Notes: generated from the sequence alone by a model not told the origin. Counted from the first letter of the stretch, positions 1 to 10,864 are shown. The stretch: 64,000 nucleotides of DNA from Rahnella sp. AA (GCF_002834385.1 NZ_PITQ01000005.1:186001-250000); one strand, 5' to 3'. Numbers and translations are program-made.

Positions 1-297
1 AAAATGTCTGTCGACCCGCAGGAAACATCCCTTAAAGCCGGGGAAATGCCGGGCAGCCAAAATTTCGGTAAAGACCCCGAACGGGGCGTGCTGAAATATC
101 AGAATGTACAGGGCGAAATGATCACCGAGAAAGTGGATGCCGGAACCGGCGATTATGGCCGGGTTTATGACGCCGTTTATGACACACTGATCCATAAAAA
201 ACCGGCTTATGTGCCGCATCAGGATGTGATGACCACCATGGAAATATTGCATCGCGCCTTTGAACAACCGTCACCGGCGCAGATTAAACTTCGCTAA
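1..297 (+). CDS. Gfo/Idh/MocA family oxidoreductase, C-terminal part
   Basis: The reading frame is open from the window edge and ends with TAA, so only the last 98 or so codons are present and the true start lies upstream. The residues resemble the C-terminal substrate-side domain of NAD(P)-dependent Gfo/Idh/MocA sugar dehydrogenases, with a late segment DYGRVYDAVYDTLIHKKP and a closing helix HRAFEQPS typical of that family. The dinucleotide-binding N-terminus cannot be seen. The GntR/UTRA regulator that follows 108 bases downstream on the same strand suggests a sugar or polyol catabolic operon. The substrate cannot be named. The in-frame ATG at position 4 is unlikely to be the real start. 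Confidence 0.75.
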   Translation, partial: KMSVDPQETSLKAGEMPGSQNFGKDPERGVLKYQNVQGEMITEKVDAGTGDYGRVYDAVYDTLIHKKPAYVPHQDVMTTMEILHRAFEQPSPAQIKLR

Positions 298-404
298 TCA
301 CCTCCGCGCGCCGCTCGCTTTTCACGGCGGTGCGCCCGGATGACACCTCAGTATGTTCTGTTTATACTGCCCGAAAATAAACCGCAGCAAGAAGGCGTTA
401 CGCC

Positions 405-1133
405 ATGGCCGCCCGCTACATTGATATTAAAAACAGCCTGAAACAGGCAATCCTCAATAAAGAATATCGTGTCGGGGACAAAATTCCTTCTGAGAGGGAA
501 TTAGCACTGCACTACGACGTCACGCGCGTCACCCTGCAAAAAGCGATGCATATGCTGGAGCAGGAGGGCTTTATCGAGCGCATCCACGGTAAAGGCATGT
601 ACGTCACCAAAGTGATTGAAGATAACGTTTATCTGCTTAATAACGGCACCAGCGATTCCATTCTGGGTTTTTCGCGTGAATTTAAAAATCAGGTCAAAGT
701 CTCCAGCAAATTGATTACATTGAACAAAATCGCTGCGGGAGAATATATATCCGCACAGCTGGATATTCACGCGGATGACGACATTCATTATATCCGCCGC
801 ATCCGGCTGGTTGATAATATCCCGGTACTGATCGAAGACTCGTATATTCCCTGCGCTTTCATAGAGACAATTCCTGAAGCTGTTTTACAGGAAGCGTCTT
901 TATATGAATATATTGAAAATAAAGCTGGCAGGAAAATTAAGTTCTATAACTCAGTAATTGAAGCCGCCCTGTTCGACGAAACCCTCTCGGCGTTGCTGAA
1001 CATTGAAACCGGCAGCCCGATGCTGAAAGTCTCTGGCGTCACCAAACTGGAGGACGGAAAAGCCTTCAACTACTCCATCAGTTTTAACCGTGCGGACATG
1101 TTCAAAATTAAAAACAGCTGGGTCGGGAAGTAA
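405..1133 (+). CDS. GntR family (HutC/UTRA) transcriptional regulator
   Basis: A 242-residue protein of normal family length. Residues 1-68 form a winged helix-turn-helix of GntR type, with the characteristic GDKIPSERELA and VTRVTLQKAMHMLEQEGF followed by the wing GKGMYV. Residues about 90-235 match a UTRA ligand-binding domain, with IRRIRLVDNIPVLIEDSYIP in the middle and LKVSGVTKLEDGKAFNYS near the end. Such proteins are usually repressors released by a phosphorylated sugar or amino-sugar ligand. It follows a Gfo/Idh/MocA oxidoreductase on the same strand and probably regulates that operon. The ligand is unknown. Confidence 0.88.
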   Translation: MAARYIDIKNSLKQAILNKEYRVGDKIPSERELALHYDVTRVTLQKAMHMLEQEGFIERIHGKGMYVTKVIEDNVYLLNNGTSDSILGFSREFKNQVKVSSKLITLNKIAAGEYISAQLDIHADDDIHYIRRIRLVDNIPVLIEDSYIPCAFIETIPEAVLQEASLYEYIENKAGRKIKFYNSVIEAALFDETLSALLNIETGSPMLKVSGVTKLEDGKAFNYSISFNRADMFKIKNSWVGK

Positions 1134-1211
1134 GAAGGCGGCGTTTTACGGGCAACTTGGAGGCCGAATGTTTATACTGTCCGCAATACGCCACTCCGGA
1201 ACAAAAAAGTT

Positions 1212-2054
1212 ATGTTGAGTTACCGCCACAGTTTTCACGCCGGCAACCATGCCGACGTCCTGAAACACACCGTTCAGAGCCTGATCATTGAATCTCTGAA
1301 AGAAAAAGAAAAGCCCTTCCTTTATCTCGACACCCACGCGGGTGCCGGGCGCTATCAGCTGAGTGGCGAACACGCCGAACGTACCGGCGAATATCTGGAA
1401 GGCATCGCGCGCATCTGGCAACGTGATGATATTCCTGAAGAACTGGCAGCCTATATGTCCGTCGTGAATCACTTCAACCGCAATGAGAACCTGCGCTATT
1501 ACCCGGGTTCGCCGCTGATTGCCCGTCAGCTGTTACGCGAAGACGACAAACTGCACCTGACCGAGCTGCACCCGAGCGATTTCCCGCTGCTGCGCAGTGA
1601 GTTCCAGAAGGATGACCGCACCCGCGTTGCGCGTGCCGACGGTTATCAGCAGCTGAAAGCCCAGTTACCGCCGCCGTCCCGTCGCGGGCTGATCCTGATG
1701 GACCCGCCGTACGAAATGAAAACCGACTATCAGGACGTGGTAAAAGGCATTCAGGAAGGCTACAAGCGTTTCGCCACCGGCACCTATGCACTGTGGTATC
1801 CGGTGGTGATGCGCCAGCAAATCAAAAAAATGCTGCGTGATCTGGAAGCGACCGGCATCCGCCGTATTCTGCAAATCGAGCTGGGCGTGCGCCCGGACAG
1901 CGATCAGCGCGGCATGACGGCTTCCGGCATGATTGTGATTAACCCGCCGTGGAAACTCGAACAGCAGATGAACAACGTGCTGCCGTGGCTGCTGAAAGTG
2001 CTGGTTCCTTCCGGTACCGGCCACACTACCGTGAACTGGGTTGTGCCTGAGTAA
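1212..2054 (+). CDS. rlmJ: 23S rRNA (adenine(2030)-N6)-methyltransferase RlmJ
   Basis: A 280-residue protein matching RlmJ, which methylates A2030 of 23S rRNA with S-adenosylmethionine. The N-terminus MLSYRHSFHAGNHADVLKH is the family signature. YLDTHAGAGRY near residues 38-48 is the SAM-binding motif. LMDPPYE, with DPPY at 164-167, is the catalytic motif IV of N6-adenine methyltransferases. The gene lies directly upstream of gor, the arrangement found in Escherichia coli and other enterobacteria, which supports the assignment. The start is the first ATG before the conserved N-terminus. Expression is probably constitutive. Confidence 0.96.
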   Translation: MLSYRHSFHAGNHADVLKHTVQSLIIESLKEKEKPFLYLDTHAGAGRYQLSGEHAERTGEYLEGIARIWQRDDIPEELAAYMSVVNHFNRNENLRYYPGSPLIARQLLREDDKLHLTELHPSDFPLLRSEFQKDDRTRVARADGYQQLKAQLPPPSRRGLILMDPPYEMKTDYQDVVKGIQEGYKRFATGTYALWYPVVMRQQIKKMLRDLEATGIRRILQIELGVRPDSDQRGMTASGMIVINPPWKLEQQMNNVLPWLLKVLVPSGTGHTTVNWVVPE

Positions 2055-2071
2055 GTAAAGAATGTCCCTTC

Positions 2072-2098
2072 GCCAGAGCCTTTTTCTAAGGCTCTGGC
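2072..2098 (+). terminator. hairpin downstream of rlmJ
   Basis: A 9-bp perfect stem (GCCAGAGCC with GGCTCTGGC) and a 9-base T-rich loop begin 18 bases after the rlmJ stop. No T-run follows on the plus strand, so it may be only a weak terminator or an RNA-stabilising hairpin. Confidence 0.45.
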
Positions 2099-2230
2099 TA
2101 TCAAACCTATCGCAGCCATAGATCCAAACTTTGCGACAAAACACATTCCCGCGCTAAACTCACAAGCAATTTTTAAGATTAACGACGCCGGTAAGGCGTA
2201 CTTCATTTTCGACAACTCATGGAAAATCCG

Positions 2231-3583
2231 ATGACCAAACATTATGACTATCTGGCAATTGGCGGCGGCAGCGGTGGTATCGCATCAATCAACCGTGCAG
2301 CTATGTATGGGAAAAAATGTGCGCTGATCGAAGCTAAAGAGCTGGGCGGTACGTGCGTCAACGTGGGTTGTGTCCCGAAAAAAGTGATGTGGCACGCCGC
2401 ACAAATCGCCGAAGCTATCCGCAACTACGGCCCGGATTACGGCTTTGACACCACAGTGAACAGTTTCAACTGGAAAACGCTGGTCGCCAACCGTACCGCC
2501 TATATCGACCGTATCCACACCTCGTACGACAACGTGCTGGGCAAAAATAACGTTGACGTGATTAAAGGTTTTGCGCGTTTCGTCGACGCACACACTGTTG
2601 AAGTGAACGGTGAGAAGATCACTGCAGATCACATCCTGATCGCCACCGGCGGTCGCCCGAGCCATCCGGATATTCCGGGTGCAGAATACGGCATCGATTC
2701 CGACGGTTTCTTTGATCTGACCGAAATGCCGAAACGCGTTGCGGTTGTCGGCGCAGGTTACATTGCCGTGGAAATCGCCGGTGTGATGAACGGACTGGGC
2801 GCGGAAACTCACCTGTTCGTGCGTAAACATGCGCCGCTGCGCACGTTTGATCCGCTGATTGTTGATACGCTGGTTGAAGTGATGGAAGCCGAAGGCCCTG
2901 CGCTGCACAAAGAATCCATTCCGAAAGAAGTGGTGAAAAATGCAGATGGCAGCCTGACGCTGAAACTGGAAAACGGTCAGGAATTTGAAGTCGACAGCCT
3001 GGTCTGGGCGATTGGCCGCGAACCGGAAACCGACAACTTCAACCTGAAAGCGACCGGTGTGGAAACCAACGAAAAAGGCTACATCGTTGTCGATAAATTC
3101 CAGAACACCAGCGTTCAGGGCATTTACGCGGTGGGCGATAACACCGGCGCTGTTGAACTGACGCCAGTGGCCGTTGCCGCGGGCCGTCGTCTTTCCGAGC
3201 GCCTGTTCAACAACAAGCCGGACGAGCATCTGGATTACAGCAACATCGCGACCGTGGTGTTCAGCCATCCGCCAATCGGCACGGTCGGCCTGACCGAACC
3301 GCAGGCTATCGAACAGTACGGCGCAGAAAACGTGAAAGTGTATAAATCCGCGTTCACCGCGATGTACACCGCCGTTACGCAGCACCGCCAGCCATGCCGC
3401 ATGAAACTGGTGTGCGTCGGTAAAGAAGAGAAAATCGTCGGCATCCACGGCATCGGTTACGGCATGGACGAAATGTTGCAGGGCTTCGCGGTCGCACTGA
3501 AAATGGGCGCCACCAAAAAAGACTTCGACAACACCGTCGCAATCCACCCGACCGGCGCGGAAGAGTTTGTGACGATGCGTTAA
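2231..3583 (+). CDS. gor: glutathione-disulfide reductase
   Basis: This 450-residue cytoplasmic FAD flavoenzyme reduces glutathione disulfide with NADPH. The N-terminal FAD site is [15 protein letters not shown]. The redox-active disulfide is GGTCVNVGC (Cys42 and Cys47). The NADPH site [11 protein letters not shown] lies mid-protein. The dimer-interface catalytic histidine is in HPTGAEE (His439), 12 residues from the end. Length and numbering match E. coli Gor. I chose the ATG at 2231 because MTKHYDY is the conserved N-terminus; an in-frame ATG at 2219 would only add four residues. The neighbour rlmJ upstream is the usual enterobacterial context, and a strong terminator follows. Confidence 0.97.
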   Translation: MTKHYDYLAIGGGSGGIASINRAAMYGKKCALIEAKELGGTCVNVGCVPKKVMWHAAQIAEAIRNYGPDYGFDTTVNSFNWKTLVANRTAYIDRIHTSYDNVLGKNNVDVIKGFARFVDAHTVEVNGEKITADHILIATGGRPSHPDIPGAEYGIDSDGFFDLTEMPKRVAVVGAGYIAVEIAGVMNGLGAETHLFVRKHAPLRTFDPLIVDTLVEVMEAEGPALHKESIPKEVVKNADGSLTLKLENGQEFEVDSLVWAIGREPETDNFNLKATGVETNEKGYIVVDKFQNTSVQGIYAVGDNTGAVELTPVAVAAGRRLSERLFNNKPDEHLDYSNIATVVFSHPPIGTVGLTEPQAIEQYGAENVKVYKSAFTAMYTAVTQHRQPCRMKLVCVGKEEKIVGIHGIGYGMDEMLQGFAVALKMGATKKDFDNTVAIHPTGAEEFVTMR

Positions 3584-3632
3584 TCACGCTGAAAGCTCGT
3601 TCAATTTTTTTCTGATAACAGATTAAAAAGAG

Positions 3633-3663
3633 GTCAGATACTTCGGTATCTGGCTTTTTTTTT
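3633..3663 (+). terminator. rho-independent terminator of gor
   Basis: A 9-bp stem (GTCAGATAC with GTATCTGGC, one G-T pair) closed by a TTCG tetraloop is followed directly by nine T residues. It sits 50 bases after the gor stop codon. Confidence 0.9.
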
Positions 3664-4029
3664 GAATATTTCCCTCCCTAAAACAACTGAAGCCCCCATT
3701 GCAACGTCGAAGATAACGTCTAATATCACCAGATTAAATATAGAAAAGATATGTATTTATTTTGATGATATTAAAACAGTCAATCTTTATAAGAACAAAC
3801 ATTATCAATACTTAATAAATAATTTAATTGATATGAAAATGCAATTATCTATACCCTAAAAACGCTGAGCAGGAAAAAACATATAAACCTTACCACAGAA
3901 CAAATTCTTGGGGTGCTTTTGCACTTTAATTGTTTTCACATGTGCGAAGCTTTCTGGGTTTCCTTACCCATTAATATTAAAAGTGAAAATATACAGTAAG
4001 CCTGTGGTTATTTTAAGGAGAAAAATTGT
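3664..4029. other. AT-rich intergenic region before the autotransporter
   Basis: About 370 bases of strongly AT-rich sequence lie between the gor terminator and the adhesin gene. A 65-codon open frame begins inside the terminator T-run with TTG, has no ribosome site and is not credible as a gene. The region must hold the autotransporter promoter, but I cannot place it. The Shine-Dalgarno-like AAGGAG lies about 11 bases before the ATG at 4030. Confidence 0.5.
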
Positions 4030-7000
4030 ATGACAAGACATTTCCAGAAAAAACCAAAACCCCCGGCGATGCGTATGCTTTCCGTAGCAATAATTGCAAC
4101 ATTATCAGGTACGGCGGAAGCAACAACCATTATCAACGCCAGTTCAAGCGTCCAGAACATTAATGGTGATACCAGCTATCTCTTTCTTGAAGGTGGAACT
4201 ACAAACGGCCTCAATATTAATGGCTCTAATAATTTCACTTTTACAAACCAAGGCAATATTTCACACACGGGTACATCTTCATCTGGGGTGATATTAAACG
4301 CACCCGTAAGTAACCTTATTAATGATACATCAGGTAACATTTACGGGGGTTCTTATGGGATAACGGATGCTGATGGTAGTGCAGCTACGGACATGCATAT
4401 TACCAATCTTGGCGATATTAGCAGTGCAGGCACCCACGGCACCTCTGCAATAGGCACTATCGAATTTGGCGCAGGGGCTTCAGGTGTTGTTGATAATTAC
4501 AATACGATTAATGGCGGCCGGTCGGGTCAGGTGGGCAGCAATGTCAATGGCATAGTAACGGCGGCAAAAAACCAGATCATCATTAATAACCACAACGGAG
4601 CAAGCATAGCGTCTGGCTCGGCAGAAGCCGCAATTAAGATCCTCGGTGGCAGCACGCAGATTGTCATTAACAATGACGGTGAAATTACCGGTTTCTTGCA
4701 AGGAATAGTGCAAACTGATGGCGCGATACAAATAAAAAATAGCAACACGGGTCATATTACTTCAGTTTCACAAGCAGCCGTTGAATTGAATAACGATTCC
4801 ACGCTGGAAAATCACGGAAATATTTCTGGTAACCAGGCAGAGGCTATTCTTTTAGATGGCAAGAATAACCATATTACGCTAGGTACTGGTTCGACATTAA
4901 GCGGTGCAAACAACAACGTTATTTTAAGCAAATCCACGGGCAATACCCTGACCCTGACTAGTGATGATGCAAACGCCTCAGTTGAAAACGGCAACATTAC
5001 CAGCGATACCGCAGAACACGGCCTGAGCCAACTGACGTCAGCGACAAACAGCCATTGGGTGCTCGGTGGTGATGTCCGTCTGGCGGGAACAACAACGGAT
5101 ACGCTCAATGTACAAGGCGATCTTACCCTGACCGGCAGTCTCACACAAAATGGTATCGGCGGTGGAACAACGATTGCCCAAGGTGGCACGTTGGCGCTAA
5201 ATGATGGCGGCCAGATGAATGGCGCAATCATTGATAATGGCACTCTGATATTTAATAAAAATGAGGACTTTGTCTTCACTGATATTATTTCAGGCAGCGG
5301 CTCGCTCATTCAGTCCGGCACTTTAACGTTAACTGCCGATAATACTTATACGGGCCTGACCACCATCAATCATGGCGGCATTTTAACACTCGGCAATGGC
5401 ACTGACACAGGTAATGTCGCTGGCGATATCACTAACAGTGGCACCCTGAACATTAATCACAATAACAGTGTGGCCCTGAATGGCACACTGAGCGGTGCCG
5501 GCAATCTGAACCAGATCGGTACCGGTACCACCACACTGACGGCGCAAAATTCAGTTCAGGGGGCCGTATCGGTCAATGCCGGTACACTGGATTTTGCTCA
5601 GGAAGGGAATTTTACCGCCAGTGCGCTTAATGTTGCCTCTGCCGCCACGCTAAAGCTTGAAGACAAAGCGAAGCTCGCGGTCAGCGGTGCAGCCAGACTC
5701 GATGGCGAAGTGGATCTCAATATCATCAACGGCGGGCCACTCATCACCGCCGACAGCATCACGCTGGGCGCAGACTCGATACTCAATCTCACCGGTGCCT
5801 CAGGCACAATTCCCGAGATGGCCAGTCAGATCGCACAAAACCGGACCACCGTACTGCAAACCAATCAGGGTATCACCGGTGACTTTGCCAGCGTTGAGTT
5901 TGGCTACCAGACACATCTGGATTATATCCTGTTCGATGGAACGAAATCTGCCGATGGCAAAAGCTACAGCGTGGGTGAAGAATTAGCATGGACCTCTGCG
6001 GCTCCGGAGGCTGGCGGTACTTTCACTCTCGCCAACGCAGGCGATCACTTTAACGTCGACGTGGTGCTGAGTGACGAGAATGCCAATATCACAACGGGCT
6101 GGGATGGAAAAAGTCTCACCAAATCCGGTGACGGCACCCTGACACTTTCCGCTGCGAATACCTATTCCGGTGGCACAACCGTCAATGCAGGCAGCGTGAT
6201 CCTGGCACAAGACAAAGCAGCAGGTACCGGCGCCGTCACCGTCAACAACGCGGGTAATCTCGACCTCACATTCAACGATGGCACCTTTAGCAATAATGTC
6301 GCAGGTGCTGGCAAGGTGACCGTCAGTGGCACGGGTATTGAGCTGGCCGGCGATGCGACGGGTTTTACCGGAATGTGGGATGTCACGGGCGGTGCGGGTG
6401 CCACACAGCAGTCTCAGCTCGGAGATGCGCAGGTGCTGCTTGATGGTACGCAAAGCCAGCTTACGCTGAACAACTTCAGTGACGCTTTCGCAAGCCAGCT
6501 CACCGGCGACGGGATATTGCAGATTAACCAAACCAGCTCAACAACACCGTTTAGCTTCGCCAGCACTACCGGCTCCGGGTTTACCGGTACGGTGAAGGTA
6601 CAGCAAGGCACCCTGACGCTCGATAGCAACGCAGAACAAACACTGACGAATTCCACCCTTGCCCTGACACCCGCAGGCACGGCAGCAATCGATGCCGATC
6701 GCAGCATTCACAGCCTGATAATGGGCGGCGGAACACTGCAAATGGATAACAGCCGCACCGTGGCCCATACCCTGACAACGGAAACTTTCGATGCCAGCGC
6801 AGGCGGCAGAATTCAGGCCAATATCCCGGAAGCACTGTCACCACCGGTGATCCCTACCAACCCGTCCTATTTCGATCAGGATGCCATTCGCAACGTGCAG
6901 ATAGTGAAGGCTACGGGCCAGGTGACCGGCATTGGTAACCATATTGATTTATATAACTTTGATGGCAGCAAGCCCGTCGGCCAGTCAACGGATGTGAGCA

Positions 7001-8244
7001 TCATTGATGGTGGTGTGAATCTGGGGACGGCGACTTACGACCAGGCTCTCGTTGTCACCGAAGATGGCGCATGGGTTGGCTATGACCTGATCAAACTCGA
7101 TGCGAACGCCGGGCAGACCCTGACGCTTGAAAACCAGCCGGGTATGGACAATATGCTGGTTGCCCAACTGACGGGAGCCGGTAACTTTGATATTCAGGGC
7201 AGCGGTACGGTAATACTGAATAATCTTACCAATGATTACACCGGTAATACGCAGGTTTCCGCCGGTAATGTTCAGTTAGGGAGTGACAATGCGCTGGGCC
7301 ACACCAACGATGTGATCATCGCATCAGGCGCTGGTCTGGATATCAATGGCAAATCACAGAACATCACCACGCTACACAGTGCAGCAGGCAGCAGCCTTAA
7401 TCTGAACGGAGGTAACCTGACGGTCGCTCAGGGCGGCGAAAGTCTTGGTACCCTGGCAGGCAGCGGCCAGCTGAATCTGAGCGGCGGTGAACTGGCCATT
7501 AACGGCGAAAACCAGAACCTCAGCGCCTCCATTCAGATAGCTCAGCCAGCCACCGCCACGATGAAGAATATTCTGGGTTTAGGCGACGGGGCGATTAATG
7601 TTGACGGTAATCTGAACCTGTCCGGCGCGAACGGCACAATGAGCAATATGCTTAGCGGTAATGGCACAGTCGCACTGGAAGAGGGGGCGCAGGTAACGCT
7701 CAATAACACCGTCCGGACGTTTGCAGGCGACTTCACCGTCGCGACCGGAACACAGCTGACCGCTCAGGAAGCCGGAAGTTTGGGCACGGCAACCGTCACT
7801 AACAGCGGCACGCTGGAACTGAATAACAATGCTGACTGGACGCTGACCAACGGGGTAAATGGCAGCGGCGGCGTAAACAAAACCGGCACCGGCACCCTCT
7901 TTGCTGACAGCAACATGACGTATACCGGCGACACGCACATCACCGAAGGCGCTTTGCAGGTTAACGGCAATTTCGGCAGCACCGGCACAATGTACGTTGA
8001 ACAAGCGGGGGCTTTGAAAGGCCACGGCAGCATCGCCGGTTCGGTCATTAACAACGGTATTATCGACCTGACCAGCGCCACGCAAAACAATGCGCTAACC
8101 ATTAACGGCGACTATAACAGCAACAACGGGCAGCTTTGGGTCAACAGCGAGTTGAATGGCGACGGCTCTGCCCACGATGAACTGTTTGTGAAAGGCAACA
8201 CGAGCGGCAATACGGCTGTGACCGTTAAGATATGCATGGGTTAG
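4030..8244 (+). pseudogene. autotransporter adhesin, signal and passenger part (frameshifted gene)
   Basis: This is the 5' part of a giant type V secretion gene, 1404 codons before the frame closes. Residues 1-33 look like a signal peptide with a basic start and an Ala-rich cleavage region near TAEATT. The passenger is a long beta-helix of Gly/Asn/Thr-rich repeats. Several copies match the autotransporter-associated beta-strand repeat, for example GTLTLTADNTYTGLTTI, GDGTLTLSAANTYSGGTTV and GTLFADSNMTYTGDTHI. It would act as a surface adhesin. The frame runs into TAG at 8242, exactly where the homologous linker should continue, and the sense frame resumes one base out of phase (see the next entry). 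The cause is one missing base near 8229-8240. A sequencing error and a true inactivating mutation cannot be told apart from the sequence. Confidence 0.8.
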
Positions 8245-9374
8245 GTGCTCAAACCACAGACGGTATCGAACTGGTCAATGTACAGGGGCAATCCGATGGC
8301 ACATTTGCTTTACAAGGCCGCGCGGTTGCCGGTGCCTACGAATACAAACTCTATCAGGGCACCGCGACGGACAATAACGGTAACTGGTACCTGCGCTCAA
8401 CCACCGAAGCACCGACGCCACCGGATCCGACGCCTGGCGCACCCGTTCTGCGGCCGGAAGCAGGCGCCTATCTGGCAAACCAGAGCCTGGCGAACAGCGT
8501 ATTTATGTCAACGATGCACGATCGTAACGGTGAAAACCGTCAGACGGGTGAAGATTCACCGGCAGCCTGGGCTCACCTGGATACGGGGCGTGTAAACAGT
8601 AAAGCCGGCAGCGGCCAGTTATCTATGGGCTCCAACACCACCGTACTCCGACTTGGCAGCGACATTTATCGGCATGACTTTGGCAATCAGCAGATCAAAG
8701 CCGGTCTGATGACGGGTTACGCTAATGTCGACACCGACAGCGATGCAAAACACGTCAGCGGCTCAGCGAAGGGGACACTGGAGGGTTACAATTTTGGTGC
8801 CTACGGTACGTGGTTTGGCGGCAGAGCAGACGAAAAATCCGGGCCTTATGTCGACAGCTGGATGCAATACGGCACCTTCCACAATACGGTAAAAGGTGAT
8901 GATTTAGCTGAGGAAAAATACCACGCGCATAACTGGGCCGGGTCTCTGGAAGCGGGCTATCGCATGTCGGTCAGCAGCACGCATGAACTGTATCTGCAAC
9001 CGCAATTCCAGACGATTTACTCGAACTACAGCCAGGGCGATCATACCGAAGATAACGGCACCCGGATCCACAGCCAGGATTCCGGCGGTATCACAACGCG
9101 CCTTGGTACCCGTCTTTCCGGGCAGCTTGATGACGCGGGCAAAACAGAGCCCTTTGTTGAGCTGAACTGGTGGCACGGTGGAAGCAGCAACAGCGTGAAA
9201 ATGGACACTGAGACCGTCAATCAGTCAATCCCGGTCAACCGGTATGAAGCGAAACTGGGCGCACAGCTCAAGGCGGGAGAAAACTGGACACTGTGGATTA
9301 ACTCGGGTGTTCAGACCGGTGAAAACGACTATTCCAGCGTGCAGGGCCAGTTGGGCGGAAAATATAGCTGGTAA
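8232..9374 (+). pseudogene. autotransporter adhesin, linker and beta-barrel part (frameshifted gene)
   Basis: This is the 3' part of the same adhesin gene, about 380 codons in the other frame. It opens with GLGAQTTDGIELVNVQG, the conserved end-of-passenger strand found just before autotransporter barrels, then a Pro-rich linker (TEAPTPPDPTPGAP). Next is a roughly 290-residue outer-membrane beta-barrel with alternating strands, ending in the aromatic KYSW expected for BamA recognition. The ATG at 8232 lacks a ribosome site, so it is not an independent gene. A G inserted into AAGATATG (to read AAG GAT ATG) at about 8229 would join the two parts into one protein of about 1,780 residues. Confidence 0.8.
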
Positions 9375-9402
9375 GGCAAAGAACGTGTAAGCCATAAAAT
9401 TA

Positions 9403-9434
9403 GGGCTCCGGACTTCATCTCCGGAGCCTTTTTT
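9403..9434 (+). terminator. terminator between the adhesin gene and cho
   Basis: A stem of GGCTCCGG with CCGGAGCC and a 9-base loop is followed by six T residues on the plus strand. It is placed between convergent genes, ending the adhesin transcript. Confidence 0.85.
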
Positions 9435-9440
9435 ATGGCA

Positions 9441-10292
9441 TCAGTCCAGCAAAATCACCTTCGGGCTGTCCGTTTCAAACAGCGGTTTGCAGAGGATTTT
9501 ATAACTGTCGCGGTCAAAGTGCGGAACGGCGATATCAAACTTTCTGGCGTCTTCCAGGGTTTTTACTGTACCCAGATAAAACCAGTGATTGATGACGTGA
9601 TACTCCGTCACGCCGTCGGCTTCTTCCACGATGGCGATGCGCCCCGGATACGGCCAGTTGCGGACTTTCAGGGTGCTGAGCGCATTTTTAAGGCGTTCCT
9701 GGTGGGCTTCTGGAGATTCTTTTCCGCAGCACACACCGGCACATTTCCCCAAAGAGAACCGGAAACACGCACGGTTTTTTGCCAGTTTCTCCAGCCCCAG
9801 CGCGCCGTAACACAGCTTTTCCTGATCGGCGATATCGCGGATTTTTTCCAGCGCGGACATTTTGGTTTTGAACAGACCAAACAGGTCATCGGTGTGGGAA
9901 AAATCCACTTCATTGCTGAAAACAACCGTGGCGGTCAGGCCATGAAGGCGGATTGAACACAGCTTGCGGGTGTTGCGCAGACGCTTATTAAACAGCGGAC
10001 GCCGGTTTTTAATCAGGTCAGATTCCAGCAATAACGCACCGACTTCACCGAGGGTTTCGATGTATTCGATATCCCGCGTCATGTGCAGAAGTTTGGCTTC
10101 GTCGGCGTTGCGGAAATGCGACATCACGCGGCTGCGGATATTCACACTTTTGCCGATGTACAGCGGAAAGTTTTTATCGTCACCGTAGAAGATATAAACC
10201 CCGGAGCGGGACGGTAAGTTTTCGAGCGTATGACGAAGATGTTCAGGGTACTTATAAAGCTCGGTAAAAAGCTCTTTTTCCGGATTCCACAA
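9441..10292 (-). CDS. cho: excinuclease Cho (UvrC homologue)
   Basis: A 283-residue protein that matches Cho, the second nucleotide-excision-repair endonuclease. Cho makes the 3' incision at bulky lesions together with UvrA and UvrB. The N-terminal GIY-YIG nuclease domain shows RSGVYIFYG and LYIGKSVNIRSRVMSHF, then LLLESDLIK and PLFNKRLR. The Cys-rich stretch CFRFSLGKCAGVCCGKES is typical of Cho. The start appears to be TTG at 10292, since no ATG fits the conserved N-terminus in frame; length is close to the 295 residues of E. coli Cho. A LexA-type operator lies 58 bases upstream, so SOS induction is expected, as known for E. coli cho. Confidence 0.93.
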   Translation of the reverse strand: MWNPEKELFTELYKYPEHLRHTLENLPSRSGVYIFYGDDKNFPLYIGKSVNIRSRVMSHFRNADEAKLLHMTRDIEYIETLGEVGALLLESDLIKNRRPLFNKRLRNTRKLCSIRLHGLTATVVFSNEVDFSHTDDLFGLFKTKMSALEKIRDIADQEKLCYGALGLEKLAKNRACFRFSLGKCAGVCCGKESPEAHQERLKNALSTLKVRNWPYPGRIAIVEEADGVTEYHVINHWFYLGTVKTLEDARKFDIAVPHFDRDSYKILCKPLFETDSPKVILLD

Positions 10293-10349
10293 AATCGCTG
10301 ACCTGCTGTTATCGGAGAAGACATCGTTTAAAAAAACAACGGCCGATAA

Positions 10350-10369
10350 TACTGGCTATCCGTACAGCC
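10350..10369 (-). promoter_or_regulatory. LexA (SOS) box of cho
   Basis: The site has the form CTG-N10-CAG (CTG at 10352-10354, CAG at 10365-10367) with TA before it and an AT-containing core. It lies 58 bases upstream of the cho start codon. The match to the LexA consensus, together with the known SOS control of cho, makes this convincing. Confidence 0.82.
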
Positions 10370-10416
10370 TTCAACCAACCCGGCTAAAATAAAGTGTAAA
10401 TTCTGACCGGAGAGAA

Positions 10417-10725
10417 CTACGCCTGCGTGCGCATTTCAATATATTCCCGGCCATTCAGTAAGTTGGCTAATGTGGCTTCGCGGGTTTCGCGCTGGTCAGA
10501 CTGGATCCAGCCATACAGATTATCGATGTTATCGAAACGTACCAGCACGGTGTAAATCGTTTCACCATGAACCGGGCGTAAAACATTAACACTTTCGTAA
10601 CCGGCAAAGCGTGCTGAGTCAGACTTCAGCTTTTCCAGCCAGCGTTCGTATTCTTCCAGCTTATCGCGCTGCACGCCGTGGGTTATCACCATCGTGATGT
10701 GTTCGGGTTGGTGTGGGTAAGTCAC
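10417..10725 (-). CDS. antibiotic biosynthesis monooxygenase (ABM) family protein
   Basis: A 102-residue single-domain protein with the ferredoxin-like ABM fold pattern: the strand ITMVITHGVQRDKLEEYERWLEKL, then FAGYESVNVLRPV and YTVLVRFDNIDNLYGWIQS. Many family members are cofactor-free monooxygenases or stress-related enzymes with no defined substrate. It is divergent from the LysR-type gene at 10865 and shares its 140-bp promoter region, so that regulator is a candidate controller. The MFS protein at 11831-13414 also carries a C-terminal domain of this broad type. I cannot assign a substrate. Confidence 0.7.
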   Translation of the reverse strand: MTYPHQPEHITMVITHGVQRDKLEEYERWLEKLKSDSARFAGYESVNVLRPVHGETIYTVLVRFDNIDNLYGWIQSDQRETREATLANLLNGREYIEMRTQA

Positions 10726-10864
10726 AGGATACTCCTTCTGATTAACCGCTATTCTGGTTAACTGATTGTTGCGTTATATTGATGAACAATACGAAATGCG
10801 AACAGTTATTGATAACGGAAATTTTTTGGGTAGTTGTTAAACAATTTTGGGGGTGGGGGAAATA

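Noticed and set aside
2285-3547. 420-codon open frame antisense to gor
   Set aside because: A long shadow frame caused by codon bias of gor; the plus-strand protein is a perfect family match.
3662-3859. 65-codon open frame after the gor terminator
   Set aside because: It starts with TTG inside the terminator T-run, has no ribosome site, and its composition is just that of the AT-rich gap.
8200-8245. Programmed -1 frameshift in the adhesin gene
   Set aside because: No X-XXY-YYZ slippery sequence or downstream hairpin is seen, and such recoding is not known in autotransporters.
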